A stretch of 64,000 nt of DNA. Source: PGYU01 sp964637845. Its GTDB lineage: Bacteria; Bacteroidota; Ignavibacteria; Kapaibacteriales; UBA2268. The translations under genes and the position numbers were made by a program. The notes under the pieces were generated by a model, which worked only from the letters and a program-made list of their open reading frames with translations, ran no database searches and was not told where the DNA came from. This document shows positions 27,925-37,703 of this stretch, piece by piece. The stretch lies in contig CAZWXI010000002.1 of NCBI GenBank assembly GCA_964637845.1, positions 30,782 through 94,781 of the forward strand. Reading direction: 5' to 3'. Numbering within the stretch: the first letter of the stretch is position 1; each line of letters starts with the position of its first letter.

Positions 27925-30900
27925 GGTAACACAACAAATTTGTTTTTTCGTGTGAAAACTTCACGCCCGTCTGAGTTGGCTCCACTGACTTCATAAGTAT
28001 AAATACCCGGTGGTACCAAATTACCTATTTTGTCTCTGCCATCCCATTCCACACCTCCATTGCCGTTATTTTCCTGCAAACTAATTATTTCAACTCCGTC
28101 TAAACTCATGATTTTCACAGTCGCGTAATTCGTAAGATTTGCAAAAAAGATTTTTGGCTCCTCGGATAACACAATTGGATGTGGAAATACGTAAGTATCT
28201 CTGAGGTCATCAGCCGATATAACAAAGCCCAAAGTATTGCCGGCGCCTTTTGTTATCGGTTTCCCTTCGGATGAAATTACATTGTAAGCACTGATTGTAT
28301 AATCAAATCCTCGAGCACCTTTTTCACGCAAACTTTGACTAATGTTAAGGAGTACTTTGGTTGAGTCTGTTATACTCCTTTCTGCGTAAAGGACTTCACC
28401 GAAAGGTCTCATAACGTAATTATCCCTATTTGATGCAGTTCCGTTTTCGACTGGCTCTGAATACTCAAGCTCAAGTAATGTTGGGGCAAGGAATTGCAAT
28501 TTAACGAGGAAAATTTCATCTGGTAGAACGCCTTCAGAGAATCTGAAATTTGCCGAATCCTTAGATACTAAGTTCCCGAATCTATCACGGAAACTGTTTA
28601 TAACTAATTTATATTCTACATCAATTTCAAAATCTTCGGAGAATGTTATAATTACAGTTGAATCATATTGCGTAATTGAACTCGAACTCGTAGCGATGTA
28701 ATTATTATTGTCATAAAGTAAAAATACACCCGCCGGGATATAATTATGAGGTAAAAATCCGCTAAATGCGACTTTCAGAGAATTACTTGCTACATTAATG
28801 ATACTGATGAATTTTGCAGGAGCAACCGTAATTATACTCGTAATATCAGTAAAATCACTAAAGTTGTCCTTTAATTTTGAATTATAACTTCGCATGACGA
28901 ATTCATATTCGCTGTTCGGTGTCATGTCATCAATTATTAGTTCATTACTGTCGGATTCAGCGATTAATATTGCGTCAATCCCGTTGTCAGTACGAACTAA
29001 TTGATATATCAAGTACTCTTCGGCATCCGGCATCTTATCCCATGTGAGTTTTCCTCGGGTGTCAGTAACAGCCTCTCCGCGGAAATTAGTTGGTACTCGA
29101 GGTCCTGCAAAATCTTTCCTGTATTCGAAAAAGCGCATTGAATTGAAAGTGGAAAAACCCAATTCATTCATCCCGTTACCATCAATATCGGCAATGAGAG
29201 CAGAATTAGATAAGGTTGCGGGGTACCACCAAAATTTGTCAAAAGTCTTCGTTTTTTTATTGTATTTATAAACATACAAGTTCGGGAATGGCGAAAAGAC
29301 AATTTCATCTCCGGGATCACCGTCCAAATCACCTGCTGCAACGCCGTTTCTATATCCGAATAATGTCCTGACGAAACCTTGTTTGACGCCATAAAAGTGT
29401 TCTTTCCAAATCTCTTTGTAATTATTAAATCCATCTGATTTTAATACTCTCGCTGTCCAAATATTTGACGGAGCTTCATTGTTGGAGAATAAAACTTCGG
29501 ATTCGGCAAACATGTGTATTATTTCTTTAACACCGTCACCCTCAATGTCTGCCGAGGTCAAAAACTGATTTGAATTGGAACGTTTCGAGGAATCTGCCCA
29601 TTCAAGGGTGAATTTACCGTCTCTATACTCATAAATCATGACGTTGCTATTCGTGTTCACTATACACAGTTCAGTGTTGCCGTCACCGTCTAAATCACCA
29701 ATTGCCGAACCACGTGTTATCGGAACATTAAATAAATTATTCGGTAATTCGGCTGTGGTTTTTACTCTGTATTCGCCATTAGCGTATTCGTATGCGATAT
29801 AGTGTCTGTTCTGAACTTCATATCTATAGCCGATTAGATTAGCTTTACCGGTACCGTCTAAATCAAATATTTGTTCACCCCAAAGTGTTGTTCCGGGCTG
29901 ATTTCTGAAAATTTGTTTTGCAAACGGGCTGTCTCCTCGAAAGTTACCTTGCTCGGCGACAGAATTGAATTGCGCAGTGGCAAAGATTTCAGGTATTCCA
30001 TCACCATTTGAATCACCCATACCAACGGGGATCCATGCCGCTGCGGATGTATCACGTAATTTCAATTCACCGTTCTGATATTGATATACCTTTGTGGTGC
30101 CGATATTCAAACTTGACAAATCATTTACTACAAATACCGGCTTACCGTCGCCATATAAATCATGATAATTGTTATTGATATAAGCACGATGAATTGCGTA
30201 CGGTTTGGGGTCAAAATTCGATGTTGTCCATACATCATTTTCAATCTCGAATGAAAATCTATGACTTACTAAATCTCCACCGTTAGTCATGACAGTTGCT
30301 ATTCCCGCATATTTCAGCCCGGGACGGACATCTGTTATTTCTACGATATGGAATTGGCTTTTGTGACGCGATTGTTTTAGAAAATGATAATCTTCATCGA
30401 CCTCAGACTTATATTTTACAGTCATTGTCCCTTTTTTATTGGTCTTAGCGGCCATTAATATGATTCTTTTATCATTTGAAAATGCATGTACGATATTGAA
30501 ATATTCAAACCTTGCTGAATCTGCTTCATTACTAATATTTATAGTTATTCTTCGCTCGATAGTTTTTTTATTTTTTAATGTCACTTCCAGTGAGATGATA
30601 TATTTTCCGCTTGTTAATTCGGAAATATCAACTGTTCCTAACTTGGCGTTAATCACTTGATTTTGATAAACATCGCTTTCTAACCAACTTTCGGGCAATA
30701 CTCCTTTGCCGATTTTAAGTTTATAGCTATCAAATAATGGCGTGGCTACCGACCCCAAAATATCAATACTTGGAGTTCTTCTGACGAAGAATTCTGCTTC
30801 ATTCAGTGGTTGCGAAATGCTGAAAACAGATGCTCCGGCATAATTTACTGCTTCGTAAGCATCTAATATTCCCGCTCCATAGAAAACATCCCATCCCTCT

Positions 30901-32222
30901 GCACCTGTATCTGTTGCGGTTGCTGTCAATATTCCATGAATCTCTTCAGGTTTGAGAGTGGGGTCGATTTCAAATAGCATTGCTACTACTGCGGAAACAT
31001 GAGGTGCGGCTATTGATGTACCTGAAACCAAAGCGTATTTAGCACCTGTTACTGTTGTCATTACTTGCTCTCCGGGAGCAGTCAAATCAGTAAATGATCC
31101 GTAATTGCTTCTGCCGTATCTGCCTCCGCTCGAATTCGTTCCGCCAATATTAATTACCTCGGGATATATTGAAGGGTAATGTTCTCCGAACCAACCCGTA
31201 TTCCCAGCTGATGTAATCATAACGCACCCAGCCGCATAAGCGAACTTTATTGCGTCGTACATAATTGGTGATTCATATCTTTCACCAAAACTAAAATTCA
31301 ATACTTTTGCTCCATTCATAACTGCATAGACTATCGCTTTGGCTATATCATCGGCTTCGGCGTTTCCCGATATGTCAAATGCTTTTGATGTCAACACCTT
31401 TGCCCCCGGTGCTACTGATGCAATACCGATATTATTGTTTGTTGTGGCTGAAATCACGCCCGATACACTAGTTCCATGGTCACCTTCGTCCTCTGGAATA
31501 GGGTCGGGGTCACGATAATCACCAAAGTTGACCACGTCTTGGTCAACGAAATCAAATCCGATTACATCGTCAATAAATCCGTTACCATCATTGTCAATGC
31601 CGTCCAAATCTCCCGAAACGCCGTTTCTGATTTCTTTGGCGTTCCAAGCGTCAAACCTACCGTTACCGTTGATGTCTTCGGCTGTATTTATCCACAATCC
31701 GCCGATTAGGTCTGGATGCTCGAAATCAATTCCGGTGTCAATTACACCTACTATGACTCCCTTGCCTGTGGCTTTTTCCCATGCTTTTAATGCGTTTACC
31801 TGCTTCAAATTCCATTGTGTATCAAATAATGAGTCATTCGTGCGGTTGCTTCTATTAATTTTATATATGTGATTTGGTGTTATGTTGACAAATGATATAT
31901 CGTTTTCAAACAATTTTTGAAGACTGTCAATCTCTAAATCTGATTTTATTTCGTAATAATTTCCAAGCATATCCAAACGTATAAGTGCATCACGGCTTAA
32001 AAACTGCGATGAGGATTTGTTTGTGCTAAGTGTGCTCTCTGAAAATACATTATGGACTTGAATATTCAATTCGTTTATGAAAGTCTTTTGCTTTAAATCG
32101 CCCATGTACTTGAGAATGTAGCTTTTATTAGCTTGGGAGTAAGCACTTATCGAGAAAAAAGACGAAATCAAATGTGCGGATAAAATTAATACTATACTTT
32201 TATTCAGTTGACTTAACATCAT
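27921..32222 (-). CDS. Large secreted S8 subtilase with FG-GAP/VCBS repeats and FlgD-like C-terminus
   Basis: Exported serine peptidase of about 1430 residues. ATG at 32222 (or 32219) is preferred over the upstream in-frame ATG at 32270, because the upstream codons lie inside a perfect inverted repeat and the signal peptide (SIVLILSAHLISSFFSISAYS) then sits at the N-terminus. The S8 triad is intact: GVIDTGIDFEHPDL (Asp), GDHGTSVSGV (His), SGTSIAAPHVSA (Ser). A calcium-loop-like insert, DNDGNGFIDD, lies between Asp and His. The middle has at least six FG-GAP/VCBS calcium motifs (DSNGDGIPEIF, DLDGDGNTELCIV, DIEGDGVKEIIH, DIDGNGMNELGFS and others). A fibronectin-like domain and Ig-like segments follow. 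The tail (GGVEWDGRDKIGNLVPPGIYTYEV) is FlgD-like, a form often found on T9SS-linked proteins. Substrate unknown. Confidence 0.93.
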   Translation of the reverse strand: MMLSQLNKSIVLILSAHLISSFFSISAYSQANKSYILKYMGDLKQKTFINELNIQVHNVFSESTLSTNKSSSQFLSRDALIRLDMLGNYYEIKSDLEIDSLQKLFENDISFVNITPNHIYKINRSNRTNDSLFDTQWNLKQVNALKAWEKATGKGVIVGVIDTGIDFEHPDLIGGLWINTAEDINGNGRFDAWNAKEIRNGVSGDLDGIDNDGNGFIDDVIGFDFVDQDVVNFGDYRDPDPIPEDEGDHGTSVSGVISATTNNNIGIASVAPGAKVLTSKAFDISGNAEADDIAKAIVYAVMNGAKVLNFSFGERYESPIMYDAIKFAYAAGCVMITSAGNTGWFGEHYPSIYPEVINIGGTNSSGGRYGRSNYGSFTDLTAPGEQVMTTVTGAKYALVSGTSIAAPHVSAVVAMLFEIDPTLKPEEIHGILTATATDTGAEGWDVFYGAGILDAYEAVNYAGASVFSISQPLNEAEFFVRRTPSIDILGSVATPLFDSYKLKIGKGVLPESWLESDVYQNQVINAKLGTVDISELTSGKYIISLEVTLKNKKTIERRITINISNEADSARFEYFNIVHAFSNDKRIILMAAKTNKKGTMTVKYKSEVDEDYHFLKQSRHKSQFHIVEITDVRPGLKYAGIATVMTNGGDLVSHRFSFEIENDVWTTSNFDPKPYAIHRAYINNNYHDLYGDGKPVFVVNDLSSLNIGTTKVYQYQNGELKLRDTSAAAWIPVGMGDSNGDGIPEIFATAQFNSVAEQGNFRGDSPFAKQIFRNQPGTTLWGEQIFDLDGTGKANLIGYRYEVQNRHYIAYEYANGEYRVKTTAELPNNLFNVPITRGSAIGDLDGDGNTELCIVNTNSNVMIYEYRDGKFTLEWADSSKRSNSNQFLTSADIEGDGVKEIIHMFAESEVLFSNNEAPSNIWTARVLKSDGFNNYKEIWKEHFYGVKQGFVRTLFGYRNGVAAGDLDGDPGDEIVFSPFPNLYVYKYNKKTKTFDKFWWYPATLSNSALIADIDGNGMNELGFSTFNSMRFFEYRKDFAGPRVPTNFRGEAVTDTRGKLTWDKMPDAEEYLIYQLVRTDNGIDAILIAESDSNELIIDDMTPNSEYEFVMRSYNSKLKDNFSDFTDITSIITVAPAKFISIINVASNSLKVAFSGFLPHNYIPAGVFLLYDNNNYIATSSSSITQYDSTVIITFSEDFEIDVEYKLVINSFRDRFGNLVSKDSANFRFSEGVLPDEIFLVKLQFLAPTLLELEYSEPVENGTASNRDNYVMRPFGEVLYAERSITDSTKVLLNISQSLREKGARGFDYTISAYNVISSEGKPITKGAGNTLGFVISADDLRDTYVFPHPIVLSEEPKIFFANLTNYATVKIMSLDGVEIISLQENNGNGGVEWDGRDKIGNLVPPGIYTYEVSGANSDGREVFTRKNKFVVLP

Positions 32223-32236
32223 TACCTTTAAAATAA

Positions 32237-32270
32237 TTGAGTGCCAATACATAGACGTAATGGCACTCAA
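32237..32270 (-). terminator. Perfect 10-bp hairpin between lipoprotein and subtilase genes
   Basis: TTGAGTGCCA (32237-32246) and TGGCACTCAA (32261-32270) form a perfect 10-bp stem with a 14-nt loop. On the minus strand the stem is followed by TTATTTTAAAGG, a short T-rich stretch and then the ribosome-binding region of the subtilase. It could be a terminator of the lipoprotein transcript or an attenuator or stabilising hairpin in the subtilase leader. Confidence 0.6.
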
Positions 32271-32322
32271 ATCTTATATTGAACTTTTAGAATTTATTGA
32301 TTCTAAGTTTAGTATTTAAACT

Positions 32323-34317
32323 TTATTTACTGTATAATGTTTTACTAATCGTTATATTTTCGGCACAATCAAGTTCTTGTACGAATTCAATTGTTTTCAA
32401 GCCGGATTTACTGACGACTATTACATATTCACCCTTACAGATTTTTTCCCCAGTTGAAACTTTGCCCGACTTAGTCTCATACTGGTAAATAACTTTACCG
32501 TTTCGTCTCATTTGAATTTTTGCTCCATGTACCTCAGAACCATTTCCATCCAAAATTTCAAAGTTAATATTATTATCGCAGCACGGTTCCGTCGTTTTCT
32601 TGGGTTCTAATTTGAATTCACGAGCAACGGGTTTGTCGCAATTTTCAATGTAAACATAATCTTCTAGAACATTAAACTCACCATGAGCTATGCGGACCCA
32701 GTATTTGCGGAGGCATAATTTCTCGAAAACTACTTCGCCCGAACTGTTTGTTTTTAGCATGTTTGTATATTGATTGTCGGCTCTTGTGATTTTTACTTCG
32801 GCATTGGCAATTGGATTATTTGTTGATTTATCAGTAACGATAATCTGCAATTCTCCGCAGCAGTCGCCGCTTTGCTCTTTAGACAAAGTTTTAGTATAGC
32901 TGATGTTCTCTTTACAATCGAAAGATTGTTGAAACTCAATTGCTTTGTAGCCCTCTTTTTTAACCACAACGCCGTATTTTCCTTTACAAATCTCTTCAAA
33001 TTTTACCTTACCATCGGCATTTGTTTTACCTTCCTTTACAACTTTTCCATTCAAATAAAGCAGTACGATTGCATCTTTGATGGGATTTTTATCATCATCT
33101 TGAATAATCAATTCTAACGAATTATCGCAGCAGTCGCCGCTTTGCTCTTTAGACAAAGTTTTAGTATAGCTGATGTTCTCTTTACAATCGAAAGATTGTT
33201 GAAACTCAATTGCTTTGTAGCCCTCTTTTTTAACCACAACGCCGTATTTTCCTTTACAAATCTCTTCAAATTTTACCTTACCATCGGCATTTGTTTTACC
33301 TTCCTTTACAACTTTTCCATTCAAATAAAGCAGTACGATTGCATCTTTGATGGGATTTTTATCATCATCTTGAACAATCAATTCTAACGAATTATCGCAG
33401 CAGTCGCCGCTTTGCTCTTTAACTAATACTTTTTCGTGAGAGACGACTTCTTCGCATTCGAATGTGACGGTATATTCAATAATTTTGAACCCCTGCTTCT
33501 TGATGGCAACACCGTATTTGCCTTTGCATAGTTCGCTGAAAGATACTTTTCCGTCATTATTAGTATATCCGTCGTGGACTAATTTACCATCACGATATAA
33601 AAGTACTTTTGTTTCGGCAATCGGTTTATTATCTTCATCCATTACCAATAAATTCAGAGTATTGTTACAACATTCTTCCGCTTCTTTTTTCTTTAATTTG
33701 ATAGTCAAGTCTTTTGGGTCACAATTTTCCACGTAAAAATAATCCTCTTTGACTTGGTAACCTTCAAGAGCAACTCTCAGCCAATATTTACCTTTGCATA
33801 ATTCCTCAAATTTCACACTACCATTGGCATTTGTATGCTTGATTTCAGAGAATTCATCGTTCTTGGTTATTTTAACTTCTACATTTTCTAATGGTTCATC
33901 GGATTCGTAATCAAGAACCGTGATATTTATAATGCCGCAACAACTGTCTTTTTCCATTAATTTGAAAACAACGGGACTTTTGCCTTTTTCAGCTTTGTGA
34001 TTCTCATAAAATTCGGCAAAATTGCCTGTTTGTGTTGCAAAAATTTCGTGAGTAACACGATATCTAAGACCCTCCTTGTTGATTGGAATTGACTTCAACG
34101 TGAACATGCCTTTGTCGTTGGTGATATCTGAGGTAATTAGCTCTGTCTTGGCATCAAACAATTCAACTTTGGCATCTTTGACGGGCTTTTCCGCAGAATC
34201 AAAAACATATCCCGTAAAATCTTCTGTGGTTGCGGGGCTTGTCGAATTATCACTACATGATGATACGACAAAAATTGCTAATAATGATAGTAAAAAAGTA
34301 TATCTTAAAGTTTTCAT
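32323..34317 (-). CDS. Lipoprotein of six 90-residue double-cysteine Ig-like modules
   Basis: Predicted exported lipoprotein of 664 residues: signal peptide with lipobox VVSSC (Cys21). After a divergent first domain (~33-120) come six modules starting with Cys-Cys at residues 126, 216, 306, 396, 486 and 579, so the spacing is almost exactly 90. Each module reads as a carboxypeptidase-regulatory/SpaA-like beta sandwich: (I/P)I.(D/N)A.V......G......T...G.V.F..(L/I)C.GKY.V...G.... Each holds a third Cys in the CKGKY motif and a fourth near its end. Modules 1 and 5 form one subtype (KYW.R.A ... VYIENCD) and modules 2, 3, 4 and 6 another, giving A-B-B-B-A-B. Modules 3 and 4 are near-identical. No enzymatic motif is seen; a stalk or adhesin-like surface role is plausible but inferred. 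Confidence 0.9.
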   Translation of the reverse strand: MKTLRYTFLLSLLAIFVVSSCSDNSTSPATTEDFTGYVFDSAEKPVKDAKVELFDAKTELITSDITNDKGMFTLKSIPINKEGLRYRVTHEIFATQTGNFAEFYENHKAEKGKSPVVFKLMEKDSCCGIINITVLDYESDEPLENVEVKITKNDEFSEIKHTNANGSVKFEELCKGKYWLRVALEGYQVKEDYFYVENCDPKDLTIKLKKKEAEECCNNTLNLLVMDEDNKPIAETKVLLYRDGKLVHDGYTNNDGKVSFSELCKGKYGVAIKKQGFKIIEYTVTFECEEVVSHEKVLVKEQSGDCCDNSLELIVQDDDKNPIKDAIVLLYLNGKVVKEGKTNADGKVKFEEICKGKYGVVVKKEGYKAIEFQQSFDCKENISYTKTLSKEQSGDCCDNSLELIIQDDDKNPIKDAIVLLYLNGKVVKEGKTNADGKVKFEEICKGKYGVVVKKEGYKAIEFQQSFDCKENISYTKTLSKEQSGDCCGELQIIVTDKSTNNPIANAEVKITRADNQYTNMLKTNSSGEVVFEKLCLRKYWVRIAHGEFNVLEDYVYIENCDKPVAREFKLEPKKTTEPCCDNNINFEILDGNGSEVHGAKIQMRRNGKVIYQYETKSGKVSTGEKICKGEYVIVVSKSGLKTIEFVQELDCAENITISKTLYSK
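32857..33421 (-). repeat. Near-perfect 270-bp tandem duplication inside the lipoprotein gene
   Basis: Two head-to-tail copies (about 32857-33126 and 33127-33396), with homology running on to about 33421. I spotted a single difference between the copies, T at 33105 versus C at 33375, which changes Val to Ile in one module. The unit equals one 90-residue protein module, so the reading frame is preserved. Near identity at the DNA level implies a recent duplication or ongoing gene conversion. Confidence 0.95.
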
Positions 34318-34390
34318 CTAAAACTCCCAAAAAAAGTGTAAATATTTGTTTCTTTATTAACACAATAATTGAAAAAAGATTACACATTAT

Positions 34391-34411
34391 GAGTAAAAAT
34401 TAATTTTACTC
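34391..34411 (-). terminator. Hairpin at the 3' end of the PBP2 gene
   Basis: GAGTAAAA (34391-34398) and TTTTACTC (34404-34411) form an 8-bp stem with a 5-nt loop that includes the stop codon of the PBP2 gene. No T-run follows on the minus strand, so this is a weak terminator candidate at best and may be a 3'-end processing or stability structure. Confidence 0.3.
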
Positions 34412-36292
34412 CTCAATAACTTCATAAATTTCTTCCAAAATAATCTCTTCAAGCATATCGTCGGTTACTTCCGGTCTGTTTGTAATAGCCATCAAATTGA
34501 GTTGCTCGGGATTTTCATATAACTCGGGATTAAAAAATGCTTTCAACAGTTTGGCTGCAATCGGTGCTGCTATAGCTCCTCCAAAACCCGCATTTTCGAC
34601 AAACACACACATGGCGATTTGAGGGTCATTTTTAGGGGCGAAACAAACGAACCAAGCATGGTCTTTCCCCTGAGGATTCTGAGCAGTGCCGGTTTTTCCG
34701 CAAACTTCAACATCCGATATTCGTACTGATGCTGCTGTACCACCGGAGACATTGACGACATCAGACATACCATTTTTAATTACGTTTAAAATCCGCTCGT
34801 CGATAGGTATTTTTGTAGCATAATTCTCGAGTGGTTCGAGTTTGTTTGTTAAATTATTTCGAATATGTGTTACTACTCGTGGTCTGTAATAATATCCACC
34901 GTTAGCTATAGATGCTGTATAAGCTGCCATTTGCAATGGTGTTATCAAAATTTCACCTTGCCCGATGCCGTAATTTATCATGCGTCCCGTGAACGGAATT
35001 TTTCCGAACCGTTTCGTCAACCAATCTCGAGTCGGGATTAAACCAGATCTCTCATGCGGTAAATCAATACCTGTCTTGTAGCCAAAATTGAAGAGATTAG
35101 TATATTTTTCAAACAAATCAATTCCGAGTTTCATGCCCAATGTGTAAAAATACGTGTTGCAGGATGTTTGTATAGCTCTTCGGGCGTTTATATTACCGTG
35201 AGTTCCGTGACATTTCCAGAATCTACCACCGTAATTTAAGCCGCCGCTACAATGAATCGTAGTGTTTTCATCTATGATACCTTCCTGCAAAGCGGCGATT
35301 GCTATCAACATCTTCCATGTCGAACCCGGTGGATATTGCGATTGTATCGCCCGGTTGAGCATAGGCGATGCCGGGTCATTCATTAAACTGTTATAAAGAC
35401 TTGCGGAAATTTTCCCGCTGAAATCTCTCGGGTCATAATCTGGTTTACTGACCATAGCCAGTACTGAACCATTGCCCGGGTCAAGTGCTACAATTGCTCC
35501 ACGTCTATCTTTAAGGAGTTTTTCTGCATGTTCTTGCAGACGAATGTCAATACCTAAATATACATCAAAACCATTTTTAGAAGAAATATCGCTTCTTCCG
35601 TTATCGAAACTCGAAACTTTTTGACCGAATTTATTCACGGTAACAAACTGCAAACCCTCTCTACCACGCAGATCGTCGTCATAAGTTAGCTCTATTCCCG
35701 ATTGACCAATTTGGTCTCCTTGATATAGGAACGGTGTTCTTGCCAATTGCTCTTTGGATATCTCACGAGTATATCCGAGTACATGAGCCATATTTCCTTC
35801 AAATTCATATAAACGTTTAGAGTCTATCATAATCTCAACACCAGACAAATGGTCGCTATACTCCTCTATCAATGAGACGATTCTAAAATCTGCATCGCGA
35901 TGTATCTTGATAGGTACAAATTTGGAGAATCCTTTGTTGGCATCTAATAATTTAATTATTTCAAGAGAATCAATGCCCAAAATTGAGCATAATAATGGAA
36001 TTGCATTACGATGAAAGTCATTAGGCGTTAGTATTACCGAAAAAGAGGGCTCATTATGGACAAGCATATTACCATTTCTGTCAAATACATTTCCTCGGAA
36101 AGGTTCAATTCTTACTGTTTTAATGGCTTGAGCTTCACTGTCAGAACGATATTTGTGACCTTCAACGACTTGTAGTTGAGCAAGTCGTCCGACAAACACA
36201 AGGAATACAAAAACAACGATTATTTTGAGGATTCTTCCTTTTTTCTGAACTCCCGGCGATGTACTATCGCCAAATCTAATATCAATTGCCAT
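34406..36292 (-). CDS. mrdA: Penicillin-binding protein 2 (elongasome transpeptidase)
   Basis: Inner-membrane class B PBP that cross-links peptidoglycan during cell elongation. One N-terminal transmembrane helix (KIIVVFVFLVFVGRLAQLQVV) is followed by the pedestal with the RIEPFRGNVFDRNG motif. The transpeptidase domain has the active-site Ser324 in PPGSTWK, the SxN motif in TSCNTYFY and the KTG triad at Lys533 (CGKTGTAQNP). At 628 residues it is normal for PBP2. It overlaps the upstream polysaccharide-polymerase gene by 11 bp and is not next to mreBCD or rodA, an unusual setting. The C-terminal ~30 residues are strongly acidic. Confidence 0.95.
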   Translation of the reverse strand: MAIDIRFGDSTSPGVQKKGRILKIIVVFVFLVFVGRLAQLQVVEGHKYRSDSEAQAIKTVRIEPFRGNVFDRNGNMLVHNEPSFSVILTPNDFHRNAIPLLCSILGIDSLEIIKLLDANKGFSKFVPIKIHRDADFRIVSLIEEYSDHLSGVEIMIDSKRLYEFEGNMAHVLGYTREISKEQLARTPFLYQGDQIGQSGIELTYDDDLRGREGLQFVTVNKFGQKVSSFDNGRSDISSKNGFDVYLGIDIRLQEHAEKLLKDRRGAIVALDPGNGSVLAMVSKPDYDPRDFSGKISASLYNSLMNDPASPMLNRAIQSQYPPGSTWKMLIAIAALQEGIIDENTTIHCSGGLNYGGRFWKCHGTHGNINARRAIQTSCNTYFYTLGMKLGIDLFEKYTNLFNFGYKTGIDLPHERSGLIPTRDWLTKRFGKIPFTGRMINYGIGQGEILITPLQMAAYTASIANGGYYYRPRVVTHIRNNLTNKLEPLENYATKIPIDERILNVIKNGMSDVVNVSGGTAASVRISDVEVCGKTGTAQNPQGKDHAWFVCFAPKNDPQIAMCVFVENAGFGGAIAAPIAAKLLKAFFNPELYENPEQLNLMAITNRPEVTDDMLEEIILEEIYEVIEE

Positions 36293-37700
36293 TTTTGGAG
36301 ATAATGTTAGAGTTTATTAAATTTTCCAATATACAAATAAACGAAATTACCATCGCAGTTACAAATAAACCGTCCCGATAGAAGAAAATTGGACCTGTGG
36401 AGTTTGCCAATAGTAAAGTTAGAAACAAGCCTATCGCGGAAAATGAAACGGATTTATGTATGTCGCTTCTTGCCTTTGGTATCAAATTAATGGCTTTGAA
36501 AAGATAAAAAAGAAGAAAACTAAAATAAAATAGCGATAAAGGTATTCCTATTCGAAAAATAATATGAAGATATCCATTGTGAACAACAGAGGTATGTAGA
36601 GTTTTCAAAGTAATTGGGTCATAAAAATGAAATTTCTTTGCTAATCCATAACCACCAAGAGGATTTTCCAAAATTTTTTGATTAATTAGTTCCCATTCGA
36701 CTAATCTGGCGTAAAGCGACATATCCTTAGTTAGTTTTCCAGCCGAAAAAAGTCGTTTTTTTACAACCTCATATAGTATTGTTACATTGTCTTTAAGAAA
36801 AATAAATGAAACGATGCTCATAAAGCTAATTATAAATGACATATATACTGCCATTCTTATCTTCTTTTGCATGGGAATGATAATAAAAAATACAATAGTT
36901 GATAAGATTAGAATTAACCAGAATGTTCGTGAAAAAGTAGTAATCAGAAAAAAGATTGATGAAGCAGCGAATATTAAAGAAAAAATCTTCAATTTTATAT
37001 CGTTCGTCATAATCAAAAAAATTAAACCCACCACAGATGATGCAGTATATAAGGTCTGATTTGCATTCATTGTATGTGCCATCTCATATGCGTAAACTAT
37101 CCTGACTGTAATACGTATGTAATAATCATATAATTGATAAATCCCTACACATAATATCACAAATGCGGCAAACAACAGATACTGTTGAAAATCTTTTTCA
37201 GTTTTTATTATATCGCGAATCGGAAAATAAAGTAACATTATGAACATTATTGTATATTCACGTATCCACATTTCTGGTGCTGTATCATTTAAAATTGCTA
37301 TAAATAGATTAAAAGGTAACAACAAAAAAAATGTCAATAAAAGCCAATCACCTTTGTTCCTTACAACTTTTTCTTTCTTAACAAACAATTTGTAGGCAAA
37401 CCACAAAATAACGCTGCCAATCAAATAAACACCTAACATTAAATCCACCACAGTAACACCATCACTTGCTGTATGAAAAAATATACCGGCAAATACATTA
37501 AGTAAATACAGCCATGCTTTTGGTTTTTTAATAACTAAGTAAGCTAATGGGAATGCTAACAAGATGGGTATCAGAAAAATGCTGAGTTCAAAATATACCA
37601 GCAATAATGTTACTCCTAAGAACAGTACTGATAACAATAATATCAAATAGTGATTTGATTTACTGCCAAATATATTGGTATATTGCAGGGATACCGACAT
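36282..37700 (-). CDS. O-antigen ligase/Wzy-type polymerase family membrane protein
   Basis: Integral membrane protein with about 11-12 helices and a larger periplasmic loop carrying LENPLGGYGLAKKFHF and TLHTSVVHNGYLHIIFRIGI. That is the arrangement of the Wzy_C/O-antigen ligase (WaaL) family, where a conserved His in the loop handles polyprenyl-linked glycan. At 472 residues it fits the family. Motifs do not separate polymerase (Wzy) from ligase (WaaL). The upstream neighbour 3 bp away is a Wzz-like co-polymerase, favouring the polymerase reading; the downstream neighbour (11-bp overlap) is PBP2. Acts at the periplasmic face of the inner membrane. Confidence 0.85.
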   Translation of the reverse strand: MSVSLQYTNIFGSKSNHYLILLLSVLFLGVTLLLVYFELSIFLIPILLAFPLAYLVIKKPKAWLYLLNVFAGIFFHTASDGVTVVDLMLGVYLIGSVILWFAYKLFVKKEKVVRNKGDWLLLTFFLLLPFNLFIAILNDTAPEMWIREYTIMFIMLLYFPIRDIIKTEKDFQQYLLFAAFVILCVGIYQLYDYYIRITVRIVYAYEMAHTMNANQTLYTASSVVGLIFLIMTNDIKLKIFSLIFAASSIFFLITTFSRTFWLILILSTIVFFIIIPMQKKIRMAVYMSFIISFMSIVSFIFLKDNVTILYEVVKKRLFSAGKLTKDMSLYARLVEWELINQKILENPLGGYGLAKKFHFYDPITLKTLHTSVVHNGYLHIIFRIGIPLSLFYFSFLLFYLFKAINLIPKARSDIHKSVSFSAIGLFLTLLLANSTGPIFFYRDGLFVTAMVISFICILENLINSNIISKNGN

Positions 37701-37703
37701 ATT

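Noticed and set aside
32872..33387. Two identical 81-codon plus-strand frames
   Set aside because: They are antisense shadows of the duplicated 270-bp module of the lipoprotein gene; identity comes from the DNA duplication.
36282..37700. RodA partner of PBP2
   Set aside because: The loop motif (NPLGGYGLA, HTSVVHNGYLH) and the Wzz neighbour fit the O-antigen ligase/polymerase family; no RodA signature was seen. Kept only as a question in the findings.
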